Positions 38,421 through 51,702 of a stretch of DNA of 64,000 bases are shown here, piece after piece. The stretch covers positions 563,001 through 627,000 of the forward strand of contig JAKNSD010000060.1 in assembly GCA_023525715.1 (NCBI GenBank), given 5' to 3'. Below the pieces are notes generated by a model. That model was given only the letters and a program-made list of their open reading frames with translations. It searched no databases and had not been told where the DNA came from. The position numbers were made by a program, and so were the translations under genes. The stretch's first letter is position 1. Every line of letters starts with the position of its first letter. The DNA is from Cichorium intybus (Eukaryota; Streptophyta; Magnoliopsida; Asterales; Asteraceae).

Positions 38421-41400
38421 TCAGCTTCCACCGAAATCTATGACACAAGTCCTCAGCATGTCTTCCAAAGTTTGGATCGTTCTTTCACTTTGGCCGTCGG
38501 TTTGCGGGTGGTATGCTGTACTCATAAGTACTTTTGTACCCAATTGCTTTTGAAGACTTTGCCAAAAATGGGAAGTAAATCTACTGTCTCGATCCGATAC
38601 AATCGATGCTGGTAATCCATGTCGACATATCACTTCATCAATGTAGATTTTCGCCAGTTGATCTACCCTGTACTTTTCTTTATATGGGATAAATTGTGCC
38701 GATTTGGTCAATCGATCAACAATCACCCATATAGAATCATAACCTCGCGGTGTCCGCGGCAACTTTGTCACAAAATCCATGGTAATATGGTCCCATTTCT
38801 TCTCTGGAACCGGCAATGGTTGTATTTCCCCGTACGGTTTCTGATGGTTTGACTTAACTTGTAGACAAGTCAAACATCTTTCCACGTATCTTCCGATGTC
38901 CCTCTTCATTCCAGGCCACCAATACATCGGTTTTAGCGTCCGATACATATTGGTACTGCCCAGATGAACTGCATATCGACTAAAATGGCCATCTTCTAGA
39001 AGTATATTCCGCGCCTCTCCTTGTTTTGGGACCCATATTCGACCTCTGAAGGTCTTCAATTTCTGAGCATTTTCTTCAAGATGCTTCAAATATCCAACTA
39101 TTCTTTCGCTTTTTACATTCTCAGGCTTACACGCTTCTTCTTGTGCTGAACGAATCAATTCTTGTAACCGGCTTACTACACCCATGCATGCGGATGTAAC
39201 TTTCAGAGGAGCTTCTTTTCTGCTTAGAGCATCTGCCACCACGTTCGCCTTGCCAGGGTGGTACTGAATTTCACAATCAAAGTCTTTCAACAGATCCATC
39301 CACCTTTGCTGTCTCATATTAAGCTCTTTCTGGTCGAAAAGGTACTTCAGGCTTTTATGATCAGTGTAAATAACGAACTTTACACCGTATAAATAATGCC
39401 TCCGCAACTTCAATGCTAGAACCACCGCAGCTAATTCCAGATCATGAACTGGATACTTCTTCTCGGCATCTTTTAATTGGCGGGACGCATAGGCTATGAC
39501 TCGACCTTTCTGCATTAACACACACCCAAGACCAACTCTAGAAGCATCGCTGTAAATCACATATTCTTCTCCGCTTTGTGGTAAAGCCAACACCGGTGCT
39601 TCACATAAAGCTTGTTTCAACTTCTGGAATGCTTCTTGTTGTTTTTCAGCCCACGTGAACTTTTCACCTTTCTTGGTCAACTTGGTCAACGGAGCAGCTA
39701 TCGAGGAGAAATTCTCAACAAATCTTCTGTAATAGCCTGCCAAACCAAGAAAACTCCGTATTTCAGTTGGACTCCGGGGCGGTTCCCACTTCATCACGGC
39801 GTCAACCTTTGCTGGATCTACTTTCACTCCCTCGACATTAATTACATGGCCAAGAAATTGGACTTCTCTTAGCCAGAATTCACACTTGGAGAATTTTGCA
39901 TACAACTTCTCCCGGCGAAGCAACTCCAACACTTGTCGCAAGTGCACTTCATGTTCGGCTTGGCTTCGCGAATACACCAAGATGTCATCTATAAACACTA
40001 TCACCGAGGTATCAAGGAACAGTCGACACACCCGGTTCATAAGATCCATGAACACGGCTGGAGCATTAGTTAACCCAAAAGGCATCACCAAAAACTCATA
40101 ATGACCGTATCGCGTTCGGAAAGCTGTCTTCGGAATGTCTGACTCCCTTATCTTCAACTGATGATAACCCGACCTCAGGTCAATCTTTGAAAAATATGAC
40201 GCGCCTTGCAGCTGGTCAAACAAGTCATCTATTCTGGGTAGCGGGTACTTGTTCTTCACTGTGATCTTGTTTAACTCCCGATAGTCAATACACATGCGCA
40301 TCGACCCATCTTTCTTCTTAACAAACAAGATAGGGGCTCCCCAAGGCGATGTACTCGGTCTGATAAAACCCCTGTCTAACAATTCTTCCAGTTGCTTTCG
40401 CAGTTCCACCATCTCTGAAGGTGCTAAACGGTATGGAGCTCGAGCAACAGGTGCAGCTCCCGGAATCAGTTCAATCGTGAACTCAACCTGTCGATCTGGT
40501 GGCAACCCTGGAAGTTCGTCTGGAAACACATCTGGGAACTCGTTCACCACATTCACATTCGCTACCCCCACTTTAATCGGTTTAGCCACCGATACATAAG
40601 CCAAATAAGAAATCCCTCCTTTACTAACACAGCTTCGGGCTTGAGCAAAGGAGATGACTGACATTCTCAATCGAGGTCGTTCACCCTGAATCTTTATCAA
40701 TTTCCCATCTGGTGACAGCACTGTGAGGCTTTTATTCCTACAATCCATGTTAGCATAATTCGTTGCCAACCAATCCATTCCCACAATCACACCAAATTCA
40801 TTGGTAGTCATCGGCTTCAAATCTATAGGGAAAACGGTCCCGTAGATTTTAAGCTGACAACCTTCCAGGTGTTCGGATACCCAAACATATCTACCGTCTG
40901 CTACAGCTACTTCCAAGCTTTCATCCATTGGGGTTAACGGTACATTCAAGCGAGACATCAGGGACTCCGACACAAAACAGTGTGTAGCCCCCGGATCAAA
41001 AATAACATATACAGGTATGGAATTAAGAGTGAAGATGCCTGTCACCACATCTGTCTTCTCACGGGCTTCCTCCACAGTCATCTGGAAAGCTCGCGAGGCC
41101 ACTGGTCGTCCCCTGTTCTTCGACTCTTCTTTCTTTCCCACTTGATCATCCCTGGGTCTTTCACTGTATACTCCAGATTTCAGTTGGGGACAGTTCGGAC
41201 GAATGTGATCCGTAGCTCCATATTGGTAGCATCTTCGTTCCGCCTGACACTCCCGTATAGAATGACCCATTTTTCCACAATTTCGGTAGCTAACTGACCC
41301 AGTATCACTGCGACAACTGCCCGTGTGCCTTTTTCTGCATTTTTCACACCACTTGCCTTCATCTTTCTGGCCTTTTCCCCTAGACCCGGATTGTTGCGAC

Positions 41401-42350
41401 TTTTTCTGAGGCATCCAACCTTGGTCTTCCGCCTTTCGTTTCGTTTCCAAAACTTTCTTTTCATTTTCTTGTCGCTTTAATTCTGTTTCTCTTTCTGTGG
41501 CTCGATCCACCACTTGCCGGAAAGTAGGTAGTTTCAACGGTTGTACGATTTCCTTAATTCTGGTCGTCAACCCCCAAACATATTTATCGATCTTTCTCTT
41601 TTCAGTATAGATATGGTGTTCCGCAAACCGAGCTTTCTCCAGAAAGCTAAGGGTATATTCCTGAACAGATCGGGAACCCTGTTCCAGATGCAGGAATTCA
41701 TCCTCCAATTGCTTTATTGCTACTTCAGAACAATATTCTTCATTGAACTTATTCTTGAACTGTTCCCACGGTACTGATTGGGTTGGATCAAGATTCAAAG
41801 ACTTGTAATAAATCTGCCACCAGTGTAGTGCACCGCTGGTGAGTTGGTTCGTAGCAAATTCTACTTTATCATCATCCGCACATTTGCTTACTCGGAACAC
41901 CTTCTCGATATGCATGATCCATTCCATAGCTTTGACTGGATCATCTGTCTCCGAGAATTCCTTTGGTTTACAACCAAGGAAGGCTTTATACGTACACCCA
42001 ACTTTCTTTATCGAGGCTTCCCCACCTTGAGTTTCTTTTACTGCCCGGGCACGGCTTTCTCCCTGGCTTTCATCTTCCGGCTGCCTGTCATGAACACTTT
42101 TTGCAGCCTCTTCAGTAGGATCAGGATTGACACTCGAATTAGGATTGCCACTCGAGTTGGGATTATTCGTTAATGCAAGCATCATTTGCCTAACCACTTC
42201 TTCCACTATCGTCTGAATATCGGGTGGATTTTGTCCCACCGGTTCCCGTGCTGGTGCTCTTCGCCCAACAGAGCCGCGTGACCGAGCTGGTCCACTTCTT
42301 GCAGTTCCACGCGAATTCGCACCAGTGGGATTGCTTCGTGTATTTCTCAT
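38421..42350 (-). pseudogene. Chromovirus gag-pol main frame, 1309 codons
   Basis: ATG at 42350. Gag about 100-290 (CKPKEFSETDDPVKAMEWIM). Two damaged zinc knuckles at about 350-395: one has Tyr for the first Cys (YRNCGKMGH), the other Tyr for the second (CYQYGATDH). Protease IFDPGATHCFVS near 450. RT about 640-810 with KKDGSMRMCIDYREL and VFIDDILVYS. RNase H from about 930 (YSDASRVGLG). Integrase zinc site (GSTNMYRTLKPMYWWPGMKR, CLTCLQVK) and triad residues in MDFVTKLP, VSDRDSRF and QTDGQSERT. The frame ends at TGA 38421-38423, where Trp (TGG) fits the conserved context, i.e. one G-to-A change. Otherwise full length. Confidence 0.93.
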
Positions 42351-42487
42351 ACTTCAAAATTTCAACAAACCGTTAGATTACATATATAATAACAACTTAT
42401 ATATATCTAACAGTCTATTTGTATGTTTTTCTCTCAAGGTTTAAGTCCAGGAATCTAGTCTAAGACACCTAGTTCACTTAAACCACG

Positions 42488-42499
42488 GCTCTGATACCA
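42488..42499 (-). promoter_or_regulatory. Chromovirus primer binding site
   Basis: TGGTATCAGAGC on the minus strand, three bases (AGT) after the 5' LTR, as in the deleted element at 5460. Confidence 0.92.
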
Positions 42500-42502
42500 A
42501 CT

Positions 42503-44565
42503 TGTAACACCCGACTTATTAACAAAACACCCCAAAATTTTTTTTAATTTTTCAAACCAAATATTTTACAAATAAAACCATAAGTAGGGGGTATTAGTTA
42601 ATCCAATACGAGTACAAGAGTATCACGAAGTACAATACATAATATTATACATTCTTCAAGCCGGGTCGTCAGACCAAAATACTAAGTCCTCAGTCACGGA
42701 CTTTATCCTTTCCCTTGGCGGGATCACGCTCACCTGCAGGGACATATCAATAAACTGTGAGCTATAAAGCCCAATGAGTAATCAATCAAGTATAACATGT
42801 ATAAGAATAAAATTCTCTATACAAAATCAATTACGTATTTTCATGTAATATAAAATCATATATGGCTCACAGATTATCCCGCTTTTGCCTAGACTCATGG
42901 CTCCGTTCTTGCCATCGCAATGACTCACGGTTTATCCGGTCTTGTCTATATAAGTTTGACTCACAGCTCCGTTCTTGTCTATTATAGACTCACGGCTTAT
43001 CTGGTATTGTCGTATCGTTAAAATTGACTGACTCACAGCTCCGTTCTTGTCTATAACAGACTCACGGCTTATCTGATATTGTCATGTCATTATTGTTGAC
43101 TCACAGCTCCGTTCTTGTCTATTTTAGACTCACGGCTTATCTGGTATTGTCATAAATCGAATCATATAATCTGTCGGAATTTGTCCCCAAAATCATTTCC
43201 ATCTGCAGCTGCTCTTTAAACACATATCACATCGGATAACAGTGAGATTACTCACCTGAAGGTTTGCTACAACTAGCGTTTGTCGTTTCTAGCATCGAAA
43301 TGAAATCCGTAGGATTTTGTCCCGTACCTATAATTCCATTCATTTCAAAATGATTATAGGTTAATTTACCATTTCAGTTGGTTCTAGTGCACAAGAGTCT
43401 AATATAAGACAATTTCCAAGCATTAACCATTGGTATAAAAATTTAATACACTTCCCGAAATACGCGTATTCTGCTACAGTACTTTCGGGAGGTCGTATTC
43501 GTGTTCCGATAATTTTCCATGAAGTTTCACAACATATTAAACCTATGTTCAAAATTTCAGGTCAATCGGATAAGCCTAGCATTGAAATCCAACTTGAAAA
43601 ATTCATCAAAATTTAACAGAGGCAAAACTGCATTTCAGCCGCGAGGTCGGGTCGCGATCGACCCCTGGGTCGGGTCGCGATCCCTGCGATTCTAGGCAGT
43701 TTGATCCGTTTTTGGTGCTAAAAACCCCATTTTCCTCTTGTTAAGCACTTAATGCTCGACTTAATCAAAAGGAAATGTTCCAAGACCAAAACCTTTGATT
43801 AATAACAAGTTTTAAACCCTAAAATGATCAAATTCAAACCATTTATAAAATTTCCCGTTTTTGCATTTTTGCTCCAAAAACGAAATTATTGAGTTCTACT
43901 TGCTTCTAATGATTTCTTTCAGTCATTATAGCCTCTAGAACTCCTTTTAATCCATTAGAAACATGTTTATCACAAGAACTCATCATCTAGGGTTCTTGAT
44001 CAAAATCCCAATTCTTGAACTATAGCAACCTACTTCCATTTCTTGAATTAAGTCCTTTTTAGTGTGACTTAATGGAAGTATTACATCAATTTAACCATAC
44101 AATCATAACTGCAAATGCAGTTTTTGAGTTCTACAAAACTCATCAAGAACAAACTAGTCAAGAACTTGAAATACTTACTTTCTATGCCTCCAATTCTACC
44201 ATTTGAAGCTAAATTCCAATTATGCAACTTAAATCTTCAAGATTTCTTCAAATCCTCTGCAGAAAATCGCACAGGAAACTCCTCCCGTATGTGCCAAAAT
44301 TCTGCCGAAAATGGAAGAAGCTTCCAAGCTTTTATACTTCCAGAAATTACATTTTGGTCCTTGAAGTTGCATTTCTTAAACTTTTGCCACAATTTACATA
44401 ATTTATGACACAAATTCAATTTTTATAACATTTTAAGTCCAAGACTCAAAATATTATTACAAAACAAGTCCTTTCTGTCTAAAAGACCAAATTACCCTTC
44501 TAAGGTAAAATGACCATTTTGCCCTTTTTATTATAACTTCATAATAAACATGTTTTGGCGTTACA
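42503..44565 (-). repeat. 5' LTR of the chromovirus
   Basis: 2063 bp. Carries one extra copy of a 23-bp GTCGCGATCGACCCC-type unit at about 43650-43680 and the same GACTCACGGCTT arrays at about 42880-43155. Confidence 0.93.
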
Positions 44566-44570
44566 TAACT

Positions 44571-46193
44571 CGATATCTAACCCATGTTTCCTTTAGGGTT
44601 CTTCTTTGGAATTCACATCCAGCCTCTAAATCATCTAGAAATCAGTAACCAAAAGTGATGTATAAAAACGTGATTTAGAATCAGATGAAGATGCGTAGAA
44701 ATAAAAAGAACCGAAAATCGAACTTAGAATCGTAAATATACCTTGATTCGATACACGCTTTCATCTGTAGACGGTTCTCGATGGGGTGGTTGGGTGTTTG
44801 CAAATCCGACGGTGGCGGCTAGGGTTTCGAGAGATGGTGCGACGGCTTTGATGAGATACAGGGGCAGATATCATCTGTGACAGTGGTGTTTATATCTAGG
44901 TGAGCGAGGGAAGATATGAAGAAGCAGAGATCGGGGGAGGAGTTAAAGACGTGAGATCCTAAGGTTTGGGAGGTGGGATTGTAGCAGTTGAAGCAGTTAG
45001 AGTCTTCGACGGTCGGGGAGAGAGAGAAAAGCATAGGTGCGATGAAGGCAGTTGAACAGTGGTGGTCGTTTGTGAAGGCCGTTCGTGGAGGTGCCGGACG
45101 ACGTCTTATCAGACTACAGAGGGGAGAGGGGGAGATAGAAACAACCGGTATATAAGGAAGGGGAGACGCGAGATTTGGTGAATTTGAATTTCAAAAGGTT
45201 CAAAGTTGCAAACCAATCACTTCCCCAATTTACGTATACTATTAACTGTATACGTATCGATCAAAATGTTTGAGGTCAAATATATGCATTGAACGTTTGT
45301 AATCTCAGCTTAACGGTTTGGACCATGCTTTTTGCTACCATATCTTCTCACCTGGCCCCTATCGATGATCATACATATACATTTCCTTTGGATACTTGGT
45401 ACAAAGTATATTATTCTAATCCCACGAATCATCATCAAAAGTGTTTGAAACAATAACTACTAAGCTTGTTGGATTACGAATGCTTCCCATGATCGAGATA
45501 TACCAATTTTGTCTCTCTGTTCATTGCTATTTCTATGATGTCGGTATCATAAGTGGATTGTTTCTTTTTATACTAATGTCACTAGTTGCTTATCCGGACA
45601 CTCTTGAGCTATATGACCAATTCCTTAGAACTTGAAACAACAAATTACATTTGGAGTAGCCATGTTGCAAGTTGGGACATCAAATTTTGATGTAGATACT
45701 TTAGGACTGATCGTCAGGGGTTGGCGTGTACTCGGTGTAAAATGGCCTCGTATTCATTCGTTGTGAGTATTTAATTGTTATTATACTTTTAAGTCTAAAT
45801 GACACGATCTGCACAAATCCACTATTGTTGGAAACTTTCAACCACCTATAAAATCTTAGGTTGAAGGCCATCTAAAAATCACACAACTATATGCTCCTAT
45901 TCTTCAGCTGTATCGCCTCACATATGGATCCTATCGGACTCTTTCATGAAATCCTTACCCGATTGGTTACACTAATATAGGTTGTGATAATCCAAAAATG
46001 TCTCCAATATGTGATTGACCAATGGAAACTTTCCTCACAGATAACTCTTCATCTTCATCTACAAGTCTACTTTTCATCTTCCATTTTGTTTGTGTTGTTT
46101 CTTGACATGGCCCACAGACTGGACTGAACCATACCAAAATCGAACTAGGGCCGAACCAAATTGGACTTGATCATGGACCAAAACCGAACCAAT
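44571..46193. other. Gene-free sequence; possible 5' gene remnant on minus strand
   Basis: 44570-45160 has higher GC, an AGAGGGGAGAGGGGGAGA purine block and a donor-like CAAGGTATAT on the minus strand, as in gene 5' regions. No coding exon can be confirmed. The rest holds only short chance frames. Confidence 0.35.
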
Positions 46194-46420
46194 TAGGGGT
46201 GTTTGGTCCCGATTCGGTTCAGTTCTTACGGTCCAAACTGGATTAGGACCAAAGTTGATGATGTTGTGTAATTAGGGATCAGTATGGTCCTCAGATTGGA
46301 TCGAAACCAAACAGGGACTGAATGGACCGAAACCGAAAACCGAATCATATTATGTAAATCAGTTATGGTTTAGTCCGATCCGGTTCGATTCAATTTTTAC
46401 GGTCCATCCACTCACCCCTA
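46194..46420. mobile_element. Possible hAT-type MITE, 227 bp
   Basis: Starts TAGGGGTGTTTGG and ends CACTCACCCCTA, an 8-bp terminal inverted repeat, with internal inverted CGGTTC/GAACCG blocks. I cannot see an 8-bp target duplication. Similar GGTTCGG-rich sequence lies just left, so the true left end may be further out. Confidence 0.4.
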
Positions 46421-47129
46421 CCTGGTCCCACCTGATTAAAGCATATTTTTAAATTTTCATGGTAACTAACTTGACATTTGACTGATCTATAATGTCGCGA
46501 AAACCAAAAATGCAATCTATTGAACTCATCAAGATGTGTCTTTCTCGAGAATCTCAGCCCTCGTTTGATGTTTTTAAGAGGGTTGTCAAATAATCTCCTA
46601 CTCATAATCATCCACTCGCTTCACATCTAACGTTTTTGCAGTTCCAGGTCTTGCATACTTTGTTTTGTTGAGTCATTCGATCTATATGTCAGGTGGATAT
46701 CATTATTTGTTTGCATTGTTGCCACGGTTGGCGCCTCGAGGTCTTTTGTTTCCATGAAGAACGAGATTCCCGTCATCTTGAGCACTGAAAGCTTCGATAC
46801 CAAATGATGCATGATCGATGATCTCAATTAGCCAAAAACAAGAACACAAAAAATACCTAGATAATCCCTATTACGGTTTGCATCTTTTATAAAACGTAAA
46901 GAGATACTTCCTAGGGTCTGCATCGTTGCTGATATCACCACCCTTACGTCAAATAACAATGAAATTAAAATATAATAAATAAATAAATAAATAATAACTT
47001 AAAATAGGATTTTAAAAAAACAATATATTGCTCATGTAGAAACTACAAAATATTATATTATTATAACTAAACTGACTAAATGATAAAACATAACTATTTT
47101 ACATTTGTACTAAAACTATATATAATTAA
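46421..47129. other. Gene-free spacer
   Basis: Contains (AAAT)n near 46976-46998. No convincing frame. Confidence 0.45.
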
Positions 47130-47968
47130 CTAGTTGTAAGACCCGTGTATTACACGGGATGATTAAAAATAAAAATATATAAATTATGAATATGTAAAAG
47201 TTAATGTTCATAAAAAAAATATTTCTATAAGAAAATAATTAAAAGTAGTAAACTTTATATGAGGAAGAGAAAAAACTGAGAGTACAATGTTATAATTGGG
47301 TAAAATATTCAATGTTGCAGCGACACAATAAAATAGTGTCACTATATAATTTTAGTCACAACGCTTTTGGTGGCACTCTCTTGGTATTTAGTGGCATCTT
47401 TTCTGTGTCATTAAATGTCATTTTGTTTGTAGTGATACCACGGTCGATGTGTAAATTCCAGCTTGTTTAAAAAAATGTAATATTATAAAGAGCATGCAAC
47501 TTATATGCAAAATGTTTCTTTTAGAGTTTAGGTTTAGGTTTTCAGATTTACAATTTAGGGATTTTATTTAAGGTTCATAGCAACGAATCGTTAATGGTTT
47601 TCTTTCAGCAAATAGTTTCATGCCGGCTAATAGTTTGGATTCTATGACTAATATTTTTTTTTTCAAAAACATGTCATGTTTCATACAAAATTCAATGTAT
47701 ATGCAGATCATTTTTATCTTAGTTGGTTGGCGAATTTAAAAAAATTATATATTAAGAAAACCATTTTATTTTAAATATATGACGTTATTAATGAATTTTT
47801 TTACAAAGTCTAATGCTATTTCTTTCATTGACATTAACTCAGATTGATTAATCCTATTTTAAAATAACTAAAAAACTCGAAAGCCTTATTTACTCTTTCT
47901 CAAATCAATCAATTTTTCTCCCACACTTAATTGATTATTCATAATATGTCATTATAGTCATTAATTAT

Positions 47969-50684
47969 TGTAACACCCGGCTTTTAAAACAAAACACCCC
48001 TGAAAAATTTTTCATTTAAAACCAATATTTTAATACATAAACTATAACAAAGGGGTATATTTTAATAAAAACGGGTACAAGTGTATCAAGGAGAGTATAA
48101 AATACCAAATCTCCTTTAAAGCCGGGCTGCTACTGACAGCATCTAAGAGTCTCATTCCAAAGTCACGGACTCTATCTTGTCCCTTATCAGTATAATGCTA
48201 ACCTGCAGGGACAATAACAAATATCGTGAGCTAAAAAGCTCAGTGAGTAATCATATCTGCAAATAACACAAATTAGAAATACATTCATATATAGCTCACT
48301 ATATATGACAATCATCTTTCTAATCATTCCTTTCAAATCAATTCCATATGATAGTCGCTTCTGACTAGCAGTACATATTAATCTGGATATCGGATCCAAA
48401 CTATTAGCCTTACCGGCCGATCATATATTATAGGATTTCGCATCCTATTTCGTAGCCCTACGGGCTAAAACGTATATCATGTGATTTCCGAATCAATTTA
48501 TCATATCTAATCTGTTATTTGCATACCAATCATATCAATTCTGTCTGCCATCAAGGCCACACCGTTTCTGTCCCCTGTTTCTTAGTCATATCTGACTTTA
48601 TCATTTTTCTGGACTATCTCAGTCGCATCATTTGTCATGGCTATACAAGCTACACTAGAACATTTTCAGCATATTAATCATAGTCCGAAGGCCGCACCAG
48701 TTTGGGTTCCATACCCGTAATCATAGCCATAAGGCCGCACCAAAATCATAGCTCGAAGGCCGTACCAAAATCATAGCCCGAAGGCCGCACCATCTATTAA
48801 CAGTTTGTTAAATTATGGCTCACGGGTAAGCCCGCTGTTGCCTCAAATATGTGGCTCACGGGAAAATCCCGCTGTTGCCTAAAATATGTGGCTCACGGGA
48901 AAATCCCGTTGTTGCCTAGACTCACGGCTGGTTCCGGTCTTGTCTATATAAGTTTTATTGACTCACGACTGGTTCCGGTCTTGTCATTTCATTTTATTGA
49001 CTCACGGCTGGTTCCGGTCTTGTCATTTCATTTTATTGACTCACGGCTGGTTCCGGTCTTGTCATTTCATTTTATTGACTCACGGCTGGTTCCGGTCTTG
49101 TCAATAAAAGTTTGACTCACAGCTCCATTCTTGTCTATTATAGACTCACGGCTTATCTGGTATTGTCATATCATAGTGTATATATATATATATATATGTA
49201 TTGACTCACAGTTCCGTTCTTGTCATCGCAATGACTCACGGCTTATCTGGTCTTGTCTTTTACATATATTTTTACACTTGTCATTTTCGTCCCTCGAAGC
49301 CATTTCAACCTGTAACAATTCAATCATCATATATCACATGTGATATCAGTGAGATTACTCACCTGGATGCTAGCTGCATTTATATTCCGGTCATTTCTTG
49401 CCTTTGCGTGCACCACAACCATTTTGTCCCACACCTATATAATCATTTATATACCAAATGATAATAGGTTAATAGCCATTCCAATTAACTCTAATACAAT
49501 AGAGTTCAATACAATATCATTATAGACAATGCCTAATTAATAAACTTTCCGTTTACTAACTTTTTGTGAATTTTACTATTCACCGAGGCATTCGAGTCGA
49601 TCTACAGTGCCCCCGAGGGGTCGGAAACTCAATTTAATAATTTTCCCAAACTTTTCAGACCATAACGAGCCTATGGTCCAAATTTGAGCTAAAACGGACA
49701 AGCCAAACGAAAGTTAGCGAATCTGAAGTCCCCTGTCAGGAGGCGCACCGCGCCAGGGTCTGAGCGCACTGCGCCTGGGCGCACCCCGCCCTGGCTTGGG
49801 CGCACCGCGCCTAGCGCCTGCGCAGGTCTCCTGTCCAGCCGCAATTTATGCACTGTAGCAAGCAGTTTTTGCCCATTAAGTCCTTAATCCAGTCCTTAAT
49901 CGATTGGGGTTTGTTTCTAGGCTAAAACCTTATACTTTAACAAGGTTTTCAACCATTCAAAACAACTAAATCAATCAAAATGAAGAATTAGGGTTCTTAG
50001 TCCCAAAACCCCAAAACTTCAAATTCATCACTAATAGCAATCTACTTCCATTTTCTTTAGTTAAGTCCTTATTAGCATGACTCAATGGAAGTATTACATC
50101 AACTTAATAACATAATCATCACTGCAAATGCAGTTTTGAGTTGCTACAAAACTCATCAAGAACACATTCAAGGAATTGACTTAAAAAGTCAATTTACTAA
50201 CCTCATTTGACTTGGAAATCACCATCTATTAACAATAGCTTCAAGTTCTTGCTTCACTTCATGATTTCCTGCAGAAATCGCATCTCCAAGCCTTCTCCCG
50301 TTGCTGCACAAATGGCTAGTCAAAGAAGAGAGTCAAACTCTCTATTTATACCTCCAAAAATTACAAATTTGGTCCCTAAGTTCATTTTCTTGAACTTTGA
50401 CCACAAAATCAAGTTTTACTTCAATAAAACTTTCATTTCTTACATTTTTGCCACAACCAACAATATTTTTCATATTTGGTCTTTCACATGGTCAAATGAC
50501 CAAAATGCCCTTTTTCGGTAAAACGACCCAAAATCTGTTTTTATAACATTTTAAGTCCAAAACTCAAAATATTATTTCAAACCAAATACTTTTCTGTCCA
50601 AAAGACCAATTTACCCTTCTAAGGTAAAATGACCAATTTGCCCTTTTATTATAATTATATAATAAAACATGTCTTGGCGTTACA
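47969..50684 (-). mobile_element. Solo LTR of a gypsy element, 2.7 kb
   Basis: Begins TGTAACACCCGG and ends GGCGTTACA with ATTAT on both sides (47964-47968, 50685-50689). No internal region. Related in ends and in its GACTCACGGCT arrays to the chromovirus LTR, but clearly another family; orientation is inferred by that similarity. Formed by recombination between two LTRs of one element. 49735-49830 is very GC-rich (GCGCACCGCGCC repeats). Confidence 0.9.
48905..49260. repeat. 39-bp tandem array in the solo LTR
   Basis: Units GACTCACGGCTGGTTCCGGT plus CTTGTCATTTCATTTTATT repeat about four times at 48960-49110, then pass into the shorter CTCACAGCTCC / CTCACGGCTTATCTGG forms shared with the LTRs at 36040 and 42880. 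The open frame at 48849-49115 follows the repeat. Confidence 0.85.
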
Positions 50685-51702
50685 ATTATCCACACTTAAT
50701 TGAGGAGTTACAAGATAATTAAGGAGTTTAGAGTAACTGACAAACAAATTTTTATTTTAAGAAAATCAGAAATTCTATAAAAATGACATGTGTACAAGAG
50801 GGCTTAGAAGATGACATGCGGCACTTTGAGTTACTTATTTATTAGGATAGGATGTATCAAACGGAAATTATTTTGCAAAAGTAATGTACAAGCAAATGAA
50901 CAAATAATTTTTATACTTAATGATTATTGGGCAATTAACAAACAAATTTAAAAACTTACCAAATATGCATTGTAGATAAACATAACAGTCGATTTATCTA
51001 ATATACCATGTATAATTTGCATCCTCATCGTAAAACGTTATTATCATTATGTTTATAAACTTTTGTAATTAAGGTTATATAATTATAAAATTTCAAATTA
51101 CATGTATATTTCAGAAAGAATGGAATATGGAAGTTCCTATATAAAGAGAAGCTTTAGTATAGGTTCAACCCAGTTTTAGTTATAGTTCAGACAAAAAATT
51201 TAAGATTGATTTAGGCCATTTTTTTAGGACTAAGATCCGACCTGAGATTACATCCTTGGTTAGGCTGGAGGGAGCAGTCAGCGCATGCTGAACATGCTAA
51301 ACTTGCCACGTCAGCATTCAACAAGTTTAGCACATGCTGATCAAAAATGGTGGTAGCAGCCAGCGCATGCTGAACTTCATGCTAAACTATTTTTTTAAAT
51401 CTATTTTTTAAATTATTTATATTATTAAAACCAAATATAAAATAAAAAAGTATCATGTCATTAAAATTAAAATGCATTACATTAAAATTAAAAACATAAA
51501 TTAAAACTTAAAACAAACAAAATTAAACTACAAACTACTCATTGAAGTGATATCCCAATTGCCTTGCTGCATCCTTCTTCATTTCCAGCGCGATTTGGTA
51601 CTCGAACCCAGTCTTGCCCGATATGTCTTCTTGTAGGATTTTCCGTAGCTGCATAGTCTCTTTGATCTTCAAGTTAGATTGTTTGATCATTTGAGCTTCC
51701 TT

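Larger units (their letters stand above)
35663..44565 (-). mobile_element. Ty3/gypsy chromovirus (Tekay/Del-like), 8.9 kb
   Basis: LTRs 35663-37704 and 42503-44565 begin TGTAACACCCGAC and end GGCGTTACA. A Met-type primer site adjoins the right LTR and a purine tract (AAAGGAGGGGAG, minus) adjoins the left. Flanks are TGACT (35658-35662) and TAACT (44566-44570), a target duplication with one transition. Gag, protease, RT, RNase H, integrase and a C-terminal chromodomain are all present. About two dozen LTR substitutions and one 23-bp indel make it older than the Sirevirus. Confidence 0.94.
47130..51163 (-). mobile_element. Helitron, 4.0 kb, interrupted by a solo LTR
   Basis: Minus-strand 3' end: perfect 7-bp-stem hairpin CCCGTGTAATACACGGG, then TCTTACAACTAG and a flanking T. 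Minus-strand 5' end at 51163: CCTATACTAAAGCTTCTC, matching the common plant Helitron start TCTATACTA except for one base, with a flanking A. Insertion between A and T without duplication fits Helitrons. No Rep/helicase is present, so it is non-autonomous. Without the 2.7-kb solo LTR it would be about 1.3 kb. Confidence 0.7.

Noticed and set aside
45441..46827. Short hydrophobic and basic frames at 45.4-46.8 kb
   Set aside because: No domains, no splice context, chance length in AT-rich DNA.
48849..49115. Repeat protein with LVPVLSFHFIDSR units
   Set aside because: Translation of the 39-bp array in the solo LTR; shared array exists without this frame in the other LTRs.
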